From Buttiauxella agrestis ATCC 33320 (GTDB taxonomy: Bacteria > Pseudomonadota > Gammaproteobacteria > Enterobacterales > Enterobacteriaceae), in the NCBI RefSeq assembly GCF_000735355.1, contig NZ_JMPI01000024.1, positions 1 through 64,000 on the forward strand: a stretch of DNA of 64,000 nt, read 5' to 3'. The first letter of the stretch is position 1. Each line of letters opens with the position of its first letter. Below, piece by piece: positions 49,407 through 59,084 of this stretch. Made by a program: the position numbers and the translations under genes. Under the pieces are notes generated by a model. The model made no database searches. It was not told where the DNA came from and was given only the letters and a program-made list of their open reading frames with translations.

Positions 49407-50119
49407 CTTGTTAACTTCCCACCAAAACTCATCTGTTAAGAACAATCCCGCATCGTTTATTTTAAAAATCAATCATAAGAAAATGCTTTGGAAACGGGGC
49501 ATTAGCCGCCTTGATTTTCTTCCGTTGTACATAAAATTCACAATCGCATCGTTATTTCACTCACACTACACAATGATACTTGCTGCGGCTTTATTGAGAT
49601 GATATTAGTTAATCAAGCTCTCTTGTAGATGAATGTGCTAAAAAACAACCAATTGTTAATTTATTGTGAATTACTTTGTGGTGCCAAAAACCTGAAAAAC
49701 ATCTGCACGCGATCACGCTACTATCTCTTTTATTTTTAATCAGTTAGCCAGAGAAAGTGCGCCGATATGGCACATCTACAAATGTGATGCTGACTAGATA
49801 AAAGAGAAATGCTTAACAAATTTGCAAATTGTATTGGCGGGCATCAGGCGCTTTTGATACTTTCCGGGCAACACAATTATCTGAAAAATGTTTCATTTAC
49901 AGATGACTCATCAATATCAACCTGAGAACAGGGTAGGTTGATTAAGAATCGACGGAGCAGGGTGCCAATAAGAGCATCCCCCAAATAAAGTCGGTGATAG
50001 CAAGTAACACAGAAGAACAACCTGGCAGTTGCATAACGCTCTTGCACTGTTAAGGAACCCCCAGAGGGGAAGAGGCTGGCTTTCGGGTCGGTAATTATAA
50101 TGAGTGGAGTATCAACACA
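49407..50119. other. Long oppA leader/promoter region
   Basis: About 710 bases with no supportable gene. The first half is AT-rich. The last 150 bases contain a small hairpin (CCCC-AGA-GGGG near 50060) and end in the oppA ribosome binding site GGAG, followed by CAACACAATG. In enterics oppA is repressed by the small RNA GcvB, whose CA-poor target lies around such a site. The long leader suits this kind of control, but the GcvB target is inference. Confidence 0.5.
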
Positions 50120-51754
50120 ATGTCCATCATCACAAAAAAAAGTCTGGTAGCAGCAAGCATTTTATCCGCGCTAATCGTAGGCAATGTGGCCATGGCGGCC
50201 GAAGTTCCTGCAGGTGTTCAACTGTCAGAAAAGCAAACGTTGATTCGAAACAACGGTGCTGAACCACAGTCTCTGGACCCAAATAAAATTGAAGGTGTTC
50301 CTGAGTCAAACGTGAGCCGTGACCTGTTTGAAGGTTTATTAATTACTTCTCCAAAAGACGGCCACCCAATTCCGGGCGTAGCAGAGTCCTGGGATAATAA
50401 AGATTTTAAAGTCTGGACCTTCCATCTGCGTAAAGATGCGAAATGGTCTAACGGCGAACCTGTTACCGCGCAAGATTTCGTCTATAGCTGGCAGCGTCTG
50501 GTTGATCCAAACACCGCTTCGCCATACGCAAGCTACCCGCAATACGGCCATATCGTAAACGTTGATGCCATCATCGACGGCAAAATGAAACCAAGTGAAC
50601 TGGGCGTAAAAGCCATTGACGACCACACTCTGGAAGTCACTCTGAGCGAGCCTGTTCCTTACTTCTACAAACTTCTGGTCAACCCGGCGATGTCCCCGGT
50701 GAATAAAACCGCCATTGAGAAGTTTGGTGAGAAGTGGACCCAACCTGCAAACATCGTAAGCAACGGCGCTTACAAACTGAAAGACTGGGTGGTTAACGAA
50801 CGCATCGTCATGGAGCGTAATACTAATTATTGGGATAACGCGAAAACTGTTATTTCACAAATTACATATCTGCCAATCTCTTCCGAAGTGACGGATGTGA
50901 ACCGCTACCGCAGCGGTGAGATTGACATGACCTATAACAACCTGCCAATCGAACTGTTCCAGAAGCTGAAAAAAGAAATTCCAGCTGAAGTTCACGTTGA
51001 CCCGTATCTGTGTACTTACTATTACGAAATCAACAACCAGAAAGCTCCGTTCAATGATGCGCGCGTGCGTACCGCTCTGAAACTGGGCCTGGATCGCGAC
51101 ATCATCGTCAATAAAGTGAAAGCGCAGGGCGACCTGCCAGCTTATGGCTACACGCCTCCTTACGCTGACGGTGCAAAACTGACTAAGCCTGAGTGGTTCT
51201 CCTGGACTCAGGAAAAACGCAACGAAGAAGCGAAGAAATTGCTGGCTGAAGCGGGCTACACCAAAGATAAACCGCTGACCTTCGATTTGCTGTACAACAC
51301 CTCAGATCTGCACAAGAAACTGGCTATCGCTGCCGCATCTATCTGGCAGAAAAACCTCGGTGTGAACGTTAAGCTGGTAAACCAGGAGTGGAAAACCTTC
51401 CTTGATACTCGTCACCAGGGCAACTACAACGTTGCGCGTGCTGGCTGGTGTGCGGATTACAACGAACCGACTTCCTTCCTGAACACGATGCTGTCTACCA
51501 GCTCAATGAACACCGCCCATTATAAGAGCCCAGCGTTTGACGCCATCATGGCGGAATCGCTGAAAGCAACTGATGATGCGCAACGTGCTGCTGCATACGA
51601 TAAAGCGGAACAGCAATTGGGCAAAGATTCTGCAATCGTTCCGGTTTATTACTACGTGAATGCCCGTCTGGTGAAACCATGGGTTGGCGGTTATACCGGT
51701 AAAGACCCGATGGACAATATCTACACTAAAGATATGTATATCATCAAACATTAA
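50120..51754 (+). CDS. oppA: Periplasmic oligopeptide-binding protein OppA
   Basis: OppA binds peptides of two to five residues in the periplasm for the OppBCDF importer. The 544-residue protein (543 in E. coli) has a Sec signal cleaved after MAA near residue 27 (VGNVAMAAEVPAGV). The SBP_bac_5 signature PQSLDPNKIEGVPESNVSRDLFEGL and the peptide-binding region YNLARAGWCADYNEPT-like block (NVARAGWCADYNEPTSFLN) are visible. It is the first gene of oppABCDF, separated from oppB by a 216-base gap with an ERIC element, consistent with its higher expression. Confidence 0.98.
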   Translation: MSIITKKSLVAASILSALIVGNVAMAAEVPAGVQLSEKQTLIRNNGAEPQSLDPNKIEGVPESNVSRDLFEGLLITSPKDGHPIPGVAESWDNKDFKVWTFHLRKDAKWSNGEPVTAQDFVYSWQRLVDPNTASPYASYPQYGHIVNVDAIIDGKMKPSELGVKAIDDHTLEVTLSEPVPYFYKLLVNPAMSPVNKTAIEKFGEKWTQPANIVSNGAYKLKDWVVNERIVMERNTNYWDNAKTVISQITYLPISSEVTDVNRYRSGEIDMTYNNLPIELFQKLKKEIPAEVHVDPYLCTYYYEINNQKAPFNDARVRTALKLGLDRDIIVNKVKAQGDLPAYGYTPPYADGAKLTKPEWFSWTQEKRNEEAKKLLAEAGYTKDKPLTFDLLYNTSDLHKKLAIAAASIWQKNLGVNVKLVNQEWKTFLDTRHQGNYNVARAGWCADYNEPTSFLNTMLSTSSMNTAHYKSPAFDAIMAESLKATDDAQRAAAYDKAEQQLGKDSAIVPVYYYVNARLVKPWVGGYTGKDPMDNIYTKDMYIIKH

Positions 51755-51776
51755 TGGCAATTCGTGGGGCAAGTTT

Positions 51777-51900
51777 TATCCCTCATACTTCACGCTGCAG
51801 TTGCGTTAACTGCGCTCATTCACCCCAGTCACATAGTTTGTCTATGTTCCTGGGGATTCATGAGCTTGTCGCCTTCCTGCAACGTGAATTATTTAAGATA
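51777..51900 (-). repeat. ERIC element between oppA and oppB
   Basis: This roughly 124-bp element has the ERIC (intergenic repeat unit) core in reverse: TCACCCCAGTCACATAG...CTATGTTCCTGGGGATTCA. The ends are imperfectly palindromic (CATACTTCACG...CGTGAATTATT). It lies inside a flanking inverted repeat TGGGGCAAG (51765-51773) / CTTGCCCCA (51912-51920). The outer repeat is probably the original oppA-oppB stem-loop that separates oppA expression from that of the transporter genes. Confidence 0.88.
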
Positions 51901-51970
51901 AAAGGGTAGAGCTTGCCCCATCGTGTCTTATTTTATCGCACTCTAAAGGCACAGCCAGAAGGTACGGGCA

Positions 51971-52891
51971 ATGTTGAAATTTATTCTGCGTCGTTGTCTG
52001 GAAGCAATTCCGACACTCTTTATTCTTATAACAATTTCATTCTTCATGATGCGCCTTGCGCCGGGTAGTCCATTCACCAGCGAACGCGCACTGCCGCCGG
52101 AAGTGATGGCGAACATTGAAGCCAAATACCATTTAAACGATCCGATCTCCACCCAGTATTTCAGCTACCTGAAACAACTGGCACACGGTGATTTTGGCCC
52201 GTCATTTAAATATAAAGATTATTCAGTGAACGACCTGGTGGCTTCGAGCTTCCCTGTCTCTGCCAAATTAGGCGCAGCTGCATTTATTTTTGCAGTGGTC
52301 TTAGGTGTATTAGCAGGGGTAATTGCCGCACTGAATCAAAATACTAAATGGGATTATGCCGTAATGGGGGTGGCCATGACCGGGGTTGTTATCCCGAGTT
52401 TCGTGGTTGCGCCATTACTGGTTCTGATATTTGCGATAACCCTGAAGTGGTTGCCCGGAGGCGGGTGGAACGGAGGGGCCATTCAATACATGATCCTGCC
52501 AATGGTCGCGCTGTCTTTGGCTTACATCGCCAGTATCGCGCGTATTACTCGTGGCTCGATGATTGAAGTTCTGCACTCCAACTTTATCCGTACCGCACGT
52601 GCGAAAGGGTTGCCAATGCGCCGCATTATTTTGCGTCACGCTTTGAAACCTGCACTGTTACCGGTTCTGTCTTATTTAGGCCCGGCTTTCGTCGGTATCA
52701 TTACGGGTTCAATGGTTATTGAAACCATTTACGGATTACCAGGTATTGGCCAGTTGTTCGTTAATGGTGCGCTGAACCGCGATTACTCTTTGGTGCTGAG
52801 TCTGACCATTCTGGTCGGCGCACTGACGATTCTCTTTAACGCGATTGTTGATGTGCTGTACGCCGTTATCGATCCGAAAATCCGTTACTGA
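51971..52891 (+). CDS. oppB: Oligopeptide ABC transporter permease OppB
   Basis: OppB is one of two inner-membrane permeases of the oligopeptide importer. It has 306 residues with about six membrane segments. The EAA coupling loop TARAKGLPMRRIILRHALKPALLPVLSYLG is near residues 195-225. The start LKFILRRCLEAIPTLFILITISFFMMRLAPGSPF is typical of DppB/OppB. oppC follows after 14 bases. Confidence 0.97.
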   Translation: MLKFILRRCLEAIPTLFILITISFFMMRLAPGSPFTSERALPPEVMANIEAKYHLNDPISTQYFSYLKQLAHGDFGPSFKYKDYSVNDLVASSFPVSAKLGAAAFIFAVVLGVLAGVIAALNQNTKWDYAVMGVAMTGVVIPSFVVAPLLVLIFAITLKWLPGGGWNGGAIQYMILPMVALSLAYIASIARITRGSMIEVLHSNFIRTARAKGLPMRRIILRHALKPALLPVLSYLGPAFVGIITGSMVIETIYGLPGIGQLFVNGALNRDYSLVLSLTILVGALTILFNAIVDVLYAVIDPKIRY

Positions 52892-52905
52892 TACTGGAGT
52901 ACGCC

Positions 52906-53814
52906 ATGATGTTGAGTAATAAAAACAGCGAGGCGCTGGAAAACTTCAGTGAAAAACTAGAAGTAGAAGGCCGCAGCCTTTGGCAAGATGCTCGCCGCCG
53001 CTTTATGCATAACCGTGCAGCGGTTGCGAGCCTGATTGTCCTGGCATTTATCGCGCTGTTCGTGACTTTTGCGCCGATGCTGTCGCAGTTTAGTTATTTT
53101 GATACCGACTGGGGAATGATGTCGGCCGCACCGGATATGACCTCTGGTCACTATTTTGGTACTGACTCCTCAGGACGTGACCTGCTGGTGCGTGTCGCCA
53201 TCGGCGGACGTATCTCGCTGATGGTTGGCGTTGCAGCAGCGTTGGTCGCGGTCGTCGTCGGGACGTTATACGGTTCGATGGCGGGTTATCTGGGCGGCAA
53301 AATCGACTCGGTAATGATGCGTCTGCTGGAAATCCTGAACTCCTTCCCGTTCATGTTCTTCGTGATTTTGCTGGTGACTTTCTTTGGGCAAAACATCCTG
53401 CTTATCTTCGTGGCAATTGGGATGGTTTCCTGGCTGGACATGGCGCGTATTGTCCGCGGCCAGACACTCAGCCTGAAACGTAAAGAGTTCATCGAAGCCG
53501 CCCAGGTCGGTGGGGTTTCTACCGCCAATATTGTGGTTCGTCACATCGTGCCAAACGTACTGGGTGTGGTCGTCGTTTACGCCTCGTTGCTGGTGCCAAG
53601 CATGATTCTCTTCGAATCCTTCCTGAGCTTCCTGGGCTTGGGTACGCAAGAGCCGTTAAGTAGCTGGGGTGCATTGCTGAGCGATGGTGCTAACTCCATG
53701 GAAGTTTCCCCATGGTTGCTGATGTTCCCGGCAGGCTTCCTGGTTATCACTCTGTTCTGTTTCAACTTTATCGGCGATGGCCTGCGTGATGCCCTCGACC
53801 CGAAAGATCGTTAA
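52906..53814 (+). CDS. oppC: Oligopeptide ABC transporter permease OppC
   Basis: OppC pairs with OppB to form the peptide channel. It has 302 residues, with a cytoplasmic N-terminal region (about 1-37, GRSLWQDARRRFMHNRAAV) and about six membrane segments. The EAA loop is SLKRKEFIEAAQVGGVSTANIVVRHIVPNVLG. A DSSGRDLLVRVAIGGRISLMVG block matches the OppC/DppC family. oppD follows after 11 bases. Confidence 0.97.
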   Translation: MMLSNKNSEALENFSEKLEVEGRSLWQDARRRFMHNRAAVASLIVLAFIALFVTFAPMLSQFSYFDTDWGMMSAAPDMTSGHYFGTDSSGRDLLVRVAIGGRISLMVGVAAALVAVVVGTLYGSMAGYLGGKIDSVMMRLLEILNSFPFMFFVILLVTFFGQNILLIFVAIGMVSWLDMARIVRGQTLSLKRKEFIEAAQVGGVSTANIVVRHIVPNVLGVVVVYASLLVPSMILFESFLSFLGLGTQEPLSSWGALLSDGANSMEVSPWLLMFPAGFLVITLFCFNFIGDGLRDALDPKDR

Positions 53815-53825
53815 GGAGTGCCGCG

Positions 53826-54839
53826 ATGAGCACAATTGAAAATCCTGCGGTGGTTACTCCACTGAACGCGACTTCTGCGTTGTTAGACGTAAAAGATTTG
53901 CGTGTCACCTTCGGTACGCCAGACGGTGACGTTACTGCGGTAAACGATCTGAACTTCAGCCTGAAGGCCGGTGAAACGCTGGGTATCGTAGGCGAATCTG
54001 GTTCCGGTAAATCGCAAACTGCTTTCGCCCTGATGGGCTTGCTGGCCGCGAATGGCCGTATCGGCGGGTCAGCGAAATTCAATGGACGCGAAATCCTCAA
54101 CCTGCCTGAAAGCCAGCTTAACCGCTTGCGTGCAGAACAGATTTCGATGATCTTCCAGGACCCAATGACCTCACTGAACCCTTACATGCGTGTCGGCGAG
54201 CAGTTGATGGAAGTGCTGATGTTGCACAAAAAATTGGGTAAAGCGGAAGCGTTTGAAGAATCCGTTCGCATGTTAGACGCGGTTAAAATGCCTGAAGCAC
54301 GTAAACGCATGCGTATGTTCCCGCATGAGTTTTCCGGCGGGATGCGCCAGCGTGTCATGATTGCTATGGCGTTGCTGTGTCGTCCGAAACTGTTGATTGC
54401 TGATGAGCCAACAACCGCACTGGACGTCACCGTTCAGGCGCAAATCATGACGCTGTTAAACGAGCTGAAACGCGAATTTAACACGGCGATTATCATGATC
54501 ACCCATGATCTCGGCGTCGTTGCCGGGATCTGTGACAAAGTGCTGGTGATGTATGCCGGTCGTACCATGGAATACGGTCAGGCGCGGGATGTGTTCTACA
54601 ACCCAGTGCACCCGTATTCTATCGGCCTGCTGAATGCGGTTCCGCGTCTGGACGCTGAAGGTGAATCACTGCTGACTATTCCTGGTAATCCGCCAAACCT
54701 GCTGCGTTTGCCGAAAGGTTGCCCGTTCCAGCCACGTTGCCCGCACGCAATGGAAATTTGTAATACAGCGCCACCACTTGAGCGTTTTGGTGAAGGTCGC
54801 TTGCGCGCCTGCTTTAAGCCTGTGGAGGAATTAGTATGA
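53826..54839 (+). CDS. oppD: Oligopeptide ABC transporter ATPase OppD
   Basis: OppD is one of the two cytoplasmic ATPases. It has 337 residues, with Walker A GESGSGKSQ, signature SGGMRQR, Walker B LLIADEPTTALD and switch ITHDLGVV. The C-terminal oligopeptide/dipeptide extension carries the Fe-S-type cysteine set GCPFQPRCPHAMEIC. It overlaps oppF by four bases. Confidence 0.98.
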   Translation: MSTIENPAVVTPLNATSALLDVKDLRVTFGTPDGDVTAVNDLNFSLKAGETLGIVGESGSGKSQTAFALMGLLAANGRIGGSAKFNGREILNLPESQLNRLRAEQISMIFQDPMTSLNPYMRVGEQLMEVLMLHKKLGKAEAFEESVRMLDAVKMPEARKRMRMFPHEFSGGMRQRVMIAMALLCRPKLLIADEPTTALDVTVQAQIMTLLNELKREFNTAIIMITHDLGVVAGICDKVLVMYAGRTMEYGQARDVFYNPVHPYSIGLLNAVPRLDAEGESLLTIPGNPPNLLRLPKGCPFQPRCPHAMEICNTAPPLERFGEGRLRACFKPVEELV

Positions 54840-55840
54840 ACGCAGTGACTGAAGAGAAAAAAGTTCTCTTAGAAATCGCCGATCTCAAAGTGCATTTTGA
54901 TATCAAAGATGGCAAACAGTGGTTCTGGCAACCGTCCAAAACTCTGAAAGCCGTTGATGGTGTGACGCTGCGTTTGTACGAAGGCGAAACTCTGGGCGTG
55001 GTAGGGGAATCCGGTTGCGGAAAATCGACTTTTGCCCGTGCCATTATCGGCCTGGTAAAAGCGACCGAAGGCCGCGTTGCCTGGTTGGGTAAAGATTTGC
55101 TGGGGATGAATCCGGACGAGTGGCGTGAAGTGCGTAGCGATATCCAGATGATTTTCCAGGACCCGCTGGCTTCGCTTAACCCGCGTATGAATATTGGCGA
55201 TATTATTGCGGAGCCGCTGCGCACTTATCACCCGAAAATGCCACGCCAGGAAGTTCGTGACCGCGTAAAAGCGATGATGATGAAAGTGGGCTTGCTGCCA
55301 AACCTCATCAACCGTTACCCGCACGAATTCTCAGGCGGCCAGTGTCAGCGTATCGGGATTGCTCGTGCATTAATCCTCGAGCCAAAATTGATTATCTGCG
55401 ACGAACCGGTATCGGCACTGGACGTATCCATTCAGGCTCAGGTCGTTAACCTGCTGCAAAAACTGCAACGTGAAATGGGGCTTTCCCTGATCTTCATCGC
55501 GCACGATTTGGCGGTGGTAAAACATATTTCTGACCGTGTTCTGGTGATGTATCTGGGCCATGCGGTCGAATTGGGTACTTACGACGAGGTTTATCACAAT
55601 CCGCTGCATCCTTACACCAAAGCATTGATGTCAGCGGTGCCGATTCCTGACCCGGACCTGGAAAGAAATAAAACGATACAACTTCTTGAAGGGGAGTTGC
55701 CATCGCCTATTAACCCGCCGTCAGGCTGCGTATTCCGTACACGTTGCCCGATTGCAGGACCAGAATGTGCGAAAACTCGCCCGGTACTGGAGGGCAGCTT
55801 CAAGCATGCCGTTTCCTGTCTCAAGGTAGACCCGCTATAA
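54836..55840 (+). CDS. oppF: Oligopeptide ABC transporter ATPase OppF
   Basis: OppF is the second ATPase. It has 334 residues, with Walker A GESGCGKST, signature SGGQCQR, Walker B LIICDEPVSALD and switch IAHDLAVV. The C-terminal extension has SGCVFRTRCPIAGPEC. The four-base overlap with oppD implies coupling. An intrinsic terminator follows after six bases. Confidence 0.98.
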   Translation: MNAVTEEKKVLLEIADLKVHFDIKDGKQWFWQPSKTLKAVDGVTLRLYEGETLGVVGESGCGKSTFARAIIGLVKATEGRVAWLGKDLLGMNPDEWREVRSDIQMIFQDPLASLNPRMNIGDIIAEPLRTYHPKMPRQEVRDRVKAMMMKVGLLPNLINRYPHEFSGGQCQRIGIARALILEPKLIICDEPVSALDVSIQAQVVNLLQKLQREMGLSLIFIAHDLAVVKHISDRVLVMYLGHAVELGTYDEVYHNPLHPYTKALMSAVPIPDPDLERNKTIQLLEGELPSPINPPSGCVFRTRCPIAGPECAKTRPVLEGSFKHAVSCLKVDPL

Positions 55841-55846
55841 TCTCGC

Positions 55847-55872
55847 AGGGCTGGCATGATGCCAGCCCTTTT
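55847..55872 (+). terminator. Intrinsic terminator of oppABCDF
   Basis: AGGGCTGGC-ATGAT-GCCAGCCCT followed by TTT. A longer K+ channel frame beginning at 55856 would run through this hairpin, which supports the later GTG start of that gene. Confidence 0.9.
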
Positions 55873-55888
55873 AGTTTGTGAGGTTACT

Positions 55889-56722
55889 GTGCTGATTACG
55901 ACCGCCCGTAAGCGGATGTACCATCTTCTCTTCGATCAAAGAACTCATTCAGGTCGACGCTTTGAAGCGTTTTGTGGCTTATTCGCCTTACTCAGTGTGA
56001 TTGCCGTATTTGTCGAATCAGGGCTTGGGACGCAATATCATCTGACTTACGACGAATGGAAGCTGTTTGTTTACCTGGAAATCGGTTTTACGCTGCTATT
56101 TACTCTGGAATATATTTTGCGGGTACTGTGTTGGCCCAATCCGCGCAAATATGTTTTTAGCTTCTGGGGTTTTATCGATCTGGCGACTATTTTGCCGTTA
56201 TATGTTTTGTGGCTGTGGCCCGAAATTGGCGTTAATTACGTCTTCGCCTGGCGCGCAATGCGTGCCATTCGCGTCCTCAGGATCCTCAAATTGCTGCGTT
56301 ATATGCCGACGCTGCATTCTTTGTGGCAGGCAGTTTTCAATGCCCGGCACCAGCTCATTCTGTTTTACGCCTTTATTTTGATTGTCATGGTGGTGGCTGG
56401 CGGCTTGATGTATGGCATTGAAGGGCCACCCAACGGCTTTACGACATTAAGCACATCGGTCTATTGGGCTGTGGTGACGGTAACAACGGTGGGGTATGGC
56501 GATATTACGCCGCATACCGGGCCTGGCCGAATGGTTGCGTCGATACTTATTTTGATTGGTTACTCGGTCATTGCTATCCCGACCGGGATTATCACCGCGC
56601 ATTTGACGAATGAATTTCAAAAGCAGCGTAATGCGCGCCTGTGCCCAAATTGCCATAAAGGCAATCACGACGAAGAAGCGCGATTCTGCAAATCCTGCGG
56701 GAGTGCGTTACCTAAGCTGTAG
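55889..56722 (+). CDS. Six-segment voltage-gated K+ channel with C-terminal zinc ribbon
   Basis: This 277-residue protein is a Kv-like potassium channel. It has segments S1-S4 (about 25-150), an arginine-rich S4 voltage sensor (WRAMRAIRVLRILKLLRYM) and pore helix plus selectivity filter TVTTVGYGD near residue 198. An inner helix follows and then a cytoplasmic tail ending in a zinc ribbon, CPNCHKGNHDEEARFCKSCG. It lacks the RCK domain of E. coli Kch (417 residues), so it is a different channel. GTG 55889 follows GAGG at five bases. It is convergent with yciU. Confidence 0.9.
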   Translation: MLITTARKRMYHLLFDQRTHSGRRFEAFCGLFALLSVIAVFVESGLGTQYHLTYDEWKLFVYLEIGFTLLFTLEYILRVLCWPNPRKYVFSFWGFIDLATILPLYVLWLWPEIGVNYVFAWRAMRAIRVLRILKLLRYMPTLHSLWQAVFNARHQLILFYAFILIVMVVAGGLMYGIEGPPNGFTTLSTSVYWAVVTVTTVGYGDITPHTGPGRMVASILILIGYSVIAIPTGIITAHLTNEFQKQRNARLCPNCHKGNHDEEARFCKSCGSALPKL

Positions 56723-56732
56723 TTCAGATGTA

Positions 56733-56768
56733 AATGGCGGATGGCGCTAACGCGTATCCGCCCTACAA
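56733..56768. repeat. REP element between the K+ channel gene and yciU
   Basis: TGGCGGATGGCGCTAACGCG followed by TATCCGCCCTACA matches the enterobacterial REP consensus palindrome. It lies in the 50-base gap between convergent genes, the usual REP location. Confidence 0.85.
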
Positions 56769-56772
56769 AAGC

Positions 56773-57114
<342 letters not shown>

Positions 57115-57139
57115 TTATCGAGTGCTAATGCGCCACGTT

Positions 57140-58600
57140 TTACAGCAACGGGCTAAAGAAGTAAAACAGTCGCTCTACCACGCGCTGCCACATTGGTCGT
57201 TTCACCCACAAACGCAGGTCTACCAGCCGTGATCGGGAGATATAATCGTCTTGTACCGCGGCAAGGTCACTGGCAAAACCGGCGTCGTCGATAACCATCG
57301 TAATCTCGAAATTAAGCCACAGACTACGCATATCCAGGTTCACGGTACCCACCAGACTCAATTGCCCATCGACCAACACGCTCTTGGTATGCAGTAATCC
57401 GCCTTCGAACTGATAAATCTTCACGCCAGCTTCAAGCAATTCGGTAAAGAAGGCGCGACTCGCCCAGCCCACCAGTAACGAATCATTCTTGTGCGGAATG
57501 ATAATGCTCACGTCAACACCCCGTTGTGCGGCGGTACAAATCGCATGGAGCAAATCGTCGCTCGGCACAAAGTACGGCGTGGTCATAATCAAATATTCAC
57601 GCGCTGCATAAACCGAAGTCAGTAACGCCTGGTGAATCAAATCTTCAGGGAAACCAGGACCTGAGGCTATGGTGTGAATTGTGTGTCCGGTTGCTTCTTC
57701 AAACGGCATGATATTCGCGTCAGGGGCGGGCGGTAATATGCGTTTTCCGGTTTCGATTTCCCAGTCGCAGGAATAGACAATCCCCATTGCAGTGGCGACC
57801 GGGCCTTCCATGCGCGCCATTAAATCCACCCATTGCCCAACGCCTGCATCTTGCTTAAAGAAACGCGGGTCGACGAGATTCATGCTGCCGGTGTAGGCAA
57901 TATAGTTATCGATCATCACCATTTTGCGGTGCTGGCGTAAATCCATGCGGCGCAGGAACACACGCATCAGATTAACTTTGAGCGCTTCAACGACTTCCAC
58001 GCCCGCGTTACGCATCATGTTCGCCCAGGGGCTGCGGAAGAATGCGACGCTGCCCGCAGAGTCGAGCATTAACCGGCAATGGATGCCGCGACGCGCCGCC
58101 GCCATCAGGGATTCCGCCACCTGATCGGCTAAACCGCCAGGCTGCCAGATGTAAAACACCATCTCGATGTTATGGCGTGCCAACTGGATATCACGAATCA
58201 GGGCATGCATTGTCTCATCAGAAGTGGTGAGCAACTGGAGCTGATTGCCTTTGACGCCACCAATCCCCTGGCGGCGTTCGCATAGCTGGAATAATGATGC
58301 GGCGACTTCGCTGTTTTCTTCAGCAAAGATATGTTTGCAGCTTTTAAGATCGTTAAGCCATTTGGCGGTCGACGGCCACATCGCACGTGCGCGTTCTGCG
58401 CGACGTTTACCCAGATGAAGCTCACCAAACGAGAGATAGGCGATTATCCCGACCAGCGGCAGAATATAGATAATCAGAAGCCATGCCATGGCAGAAGGAA
58501 CTGCGCGACGCTTCATTAAAATGCGTAACGTCACGCCGGCGATTAAAAGCCAGTAACCTAAAATTATCAGCCAACTAACGACTGTATAGAAGGTTGTCAT
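57140..58600 (-). CDS. clsA: Cardiolipin synthase A
   Basis: ClsA joins two phosphatidylglycerol molecules into cardiolipin at the inner membrane. It has 486 residues, the E. coli length. Two N-terminal membrane segments (about 5-27 and 37-58) precede two phospholipase-D type HKD motifs: [19 protein letters not shown] near residue 223 and [23 protein letters not shown] near residue 404. The two motifs form one active site. It is on the same strand as yciU. The region upstream holds an ERIC element. Confidence 0.97.
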   Translation of the reverse strand: MTTFYTVVSWLIILGYWLLIAGVTLRILMKRRAVPSAMAWLLIIYILPLVGIIAYLSFGELHLGKRRAERARAMWPSTAKWLNDLKSCKHIFAEENSEVAASLFQLCERRQGIGGVKGNQLQLLTTSDETMHALIRDIQLARHNIEMVFYIWQPGGLADQVAESLMAAARRGIHCRLMLDSAGSVAFFRSPWANMMRNAGVEVVEALKVNLMRVFLRRMDLRQHRKMVMIDNYIAYTGSMNLVDPRFFKQDAGVGQWVDLMARMEGPVATAMGIVYSCDWEIETGKRILPPAPDANIMPFEEATGHTIHTIASGPGFPEDLIHQALLTSVYAAREYLIMTTPYFVPSDDLLHAICTAAQRGVDVSIIIPHKNDSLLVGWASRAFFTELLEAGVKIYQFEGGLLHTKSVLVDGQLSLVGTVNLDMRSLWLNFEITMVIDDAGFASDLAAVQDDYISRSRLVDLRLWVKRPMWQRVVERLFYFFSPLL

Positions 58601-58660
58601 AGTTCAAAAATCCTTTAGAAACCGTATGCTTTTGAGTTTACGCATAACCGCCATAAAACA

Positions 58661-58785
58661 ATACCCAAATAATTCGCGTTGTAGGAAGGCGGCAAACGCG
58701 TGAGTCCCCAGGAGCATAGATAACTATGTGCCTGGGGTGAAAGCGAGCAGCCAACGCACCAACAACTTGAAGTATGACGGGTATA
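58661..58785 (+). repeat. ERIC element upstream of clsA
   Basis: This 125-bp imperfect palindrome has the ERIC core GTGAGTCCCCAGGAGC...CTGGGGTGA, with ends ATACCC and GGGTAT. It lies between divergent clsA and yciY, 60 bases from the clsA start. It shares the core and flanks with the oppA-oppB element in opposite orientation. Confidence 0.9.
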
Positions 58786-58820
58786 ATCGTAAAACGACTG
58801 GCCTGGCGGGAAGAAGACAC

Positions 58821-58826
58821 TATAAT
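58821..58826 (+). promoter_or_regulatory. -10 box of yciY
   Basis: A perfect TATAAT lies 33 bases before the yciY ATG and just outside the ERIC element. The -35 match is weak. Confidence 0.55.
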
Positions 58827-58858
58827 GGCGCGTGTTAAATGCAACCTGAGTCGTAAAA

Positions 58859-59041
58859 ATGAGGCGTAGTAGAACTGAGGTCGGACGGTGGCGTATGCTT
58901 CGTCAGACACAACGGCGCAGATCGCGTTGGCTGGAAGGTCAGTCGCGCCGCAACATGCGCATTCACGCCATCAGAAAGTGCCAGACAAACCGCCAACGTA
59001 ATTCCTTGCTGTTTGCCATTCACGATCAATGGGCGTCGTAA
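58859..59041 (+). CDS. yciY: Small basic protein YciY
   Basis: This 60-residue, strongly basic protein (RRSRTEVGRWRMLRQTQRRRSRW...QSRRNMRIHAIRKC) matches E. coli YciY (57 residues), which is of unknown function. The high Arg content suggests nucleic acid or membrane-lipid contact, but this is inference. It lies between clsA and yciI, as in E. coli. Confidence 0.85.
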   Translation: MRRSRTEVGRWRMLRQTQRRRSRWLEGQSRRNMRIHAIRKCQTNRQRNSLLFAIHDQWAS

Positions 59042-59069
59042 AGAAAAGGGCACCGCTTGCGGTGCCCCG
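59042..59069 (-). terminator. Terminator of the 51-residue membrane protein gene
   Basis: On the minus strand GGGGCACCGC-AAGC-GGTGCCC is followed by TTTTCTTT. It begins 16 bases after that gene's stop. Confidence 0.85.
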
Positions 59070-59084
59070 AATCTTCAAATCGTT

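Noticed and set aside
49375-49602. 75-codon frame after ychE
   Set aside because: It starts inside the ychE terminator, lacks a ribosome binding site and has low-complexity AT-rich composition.
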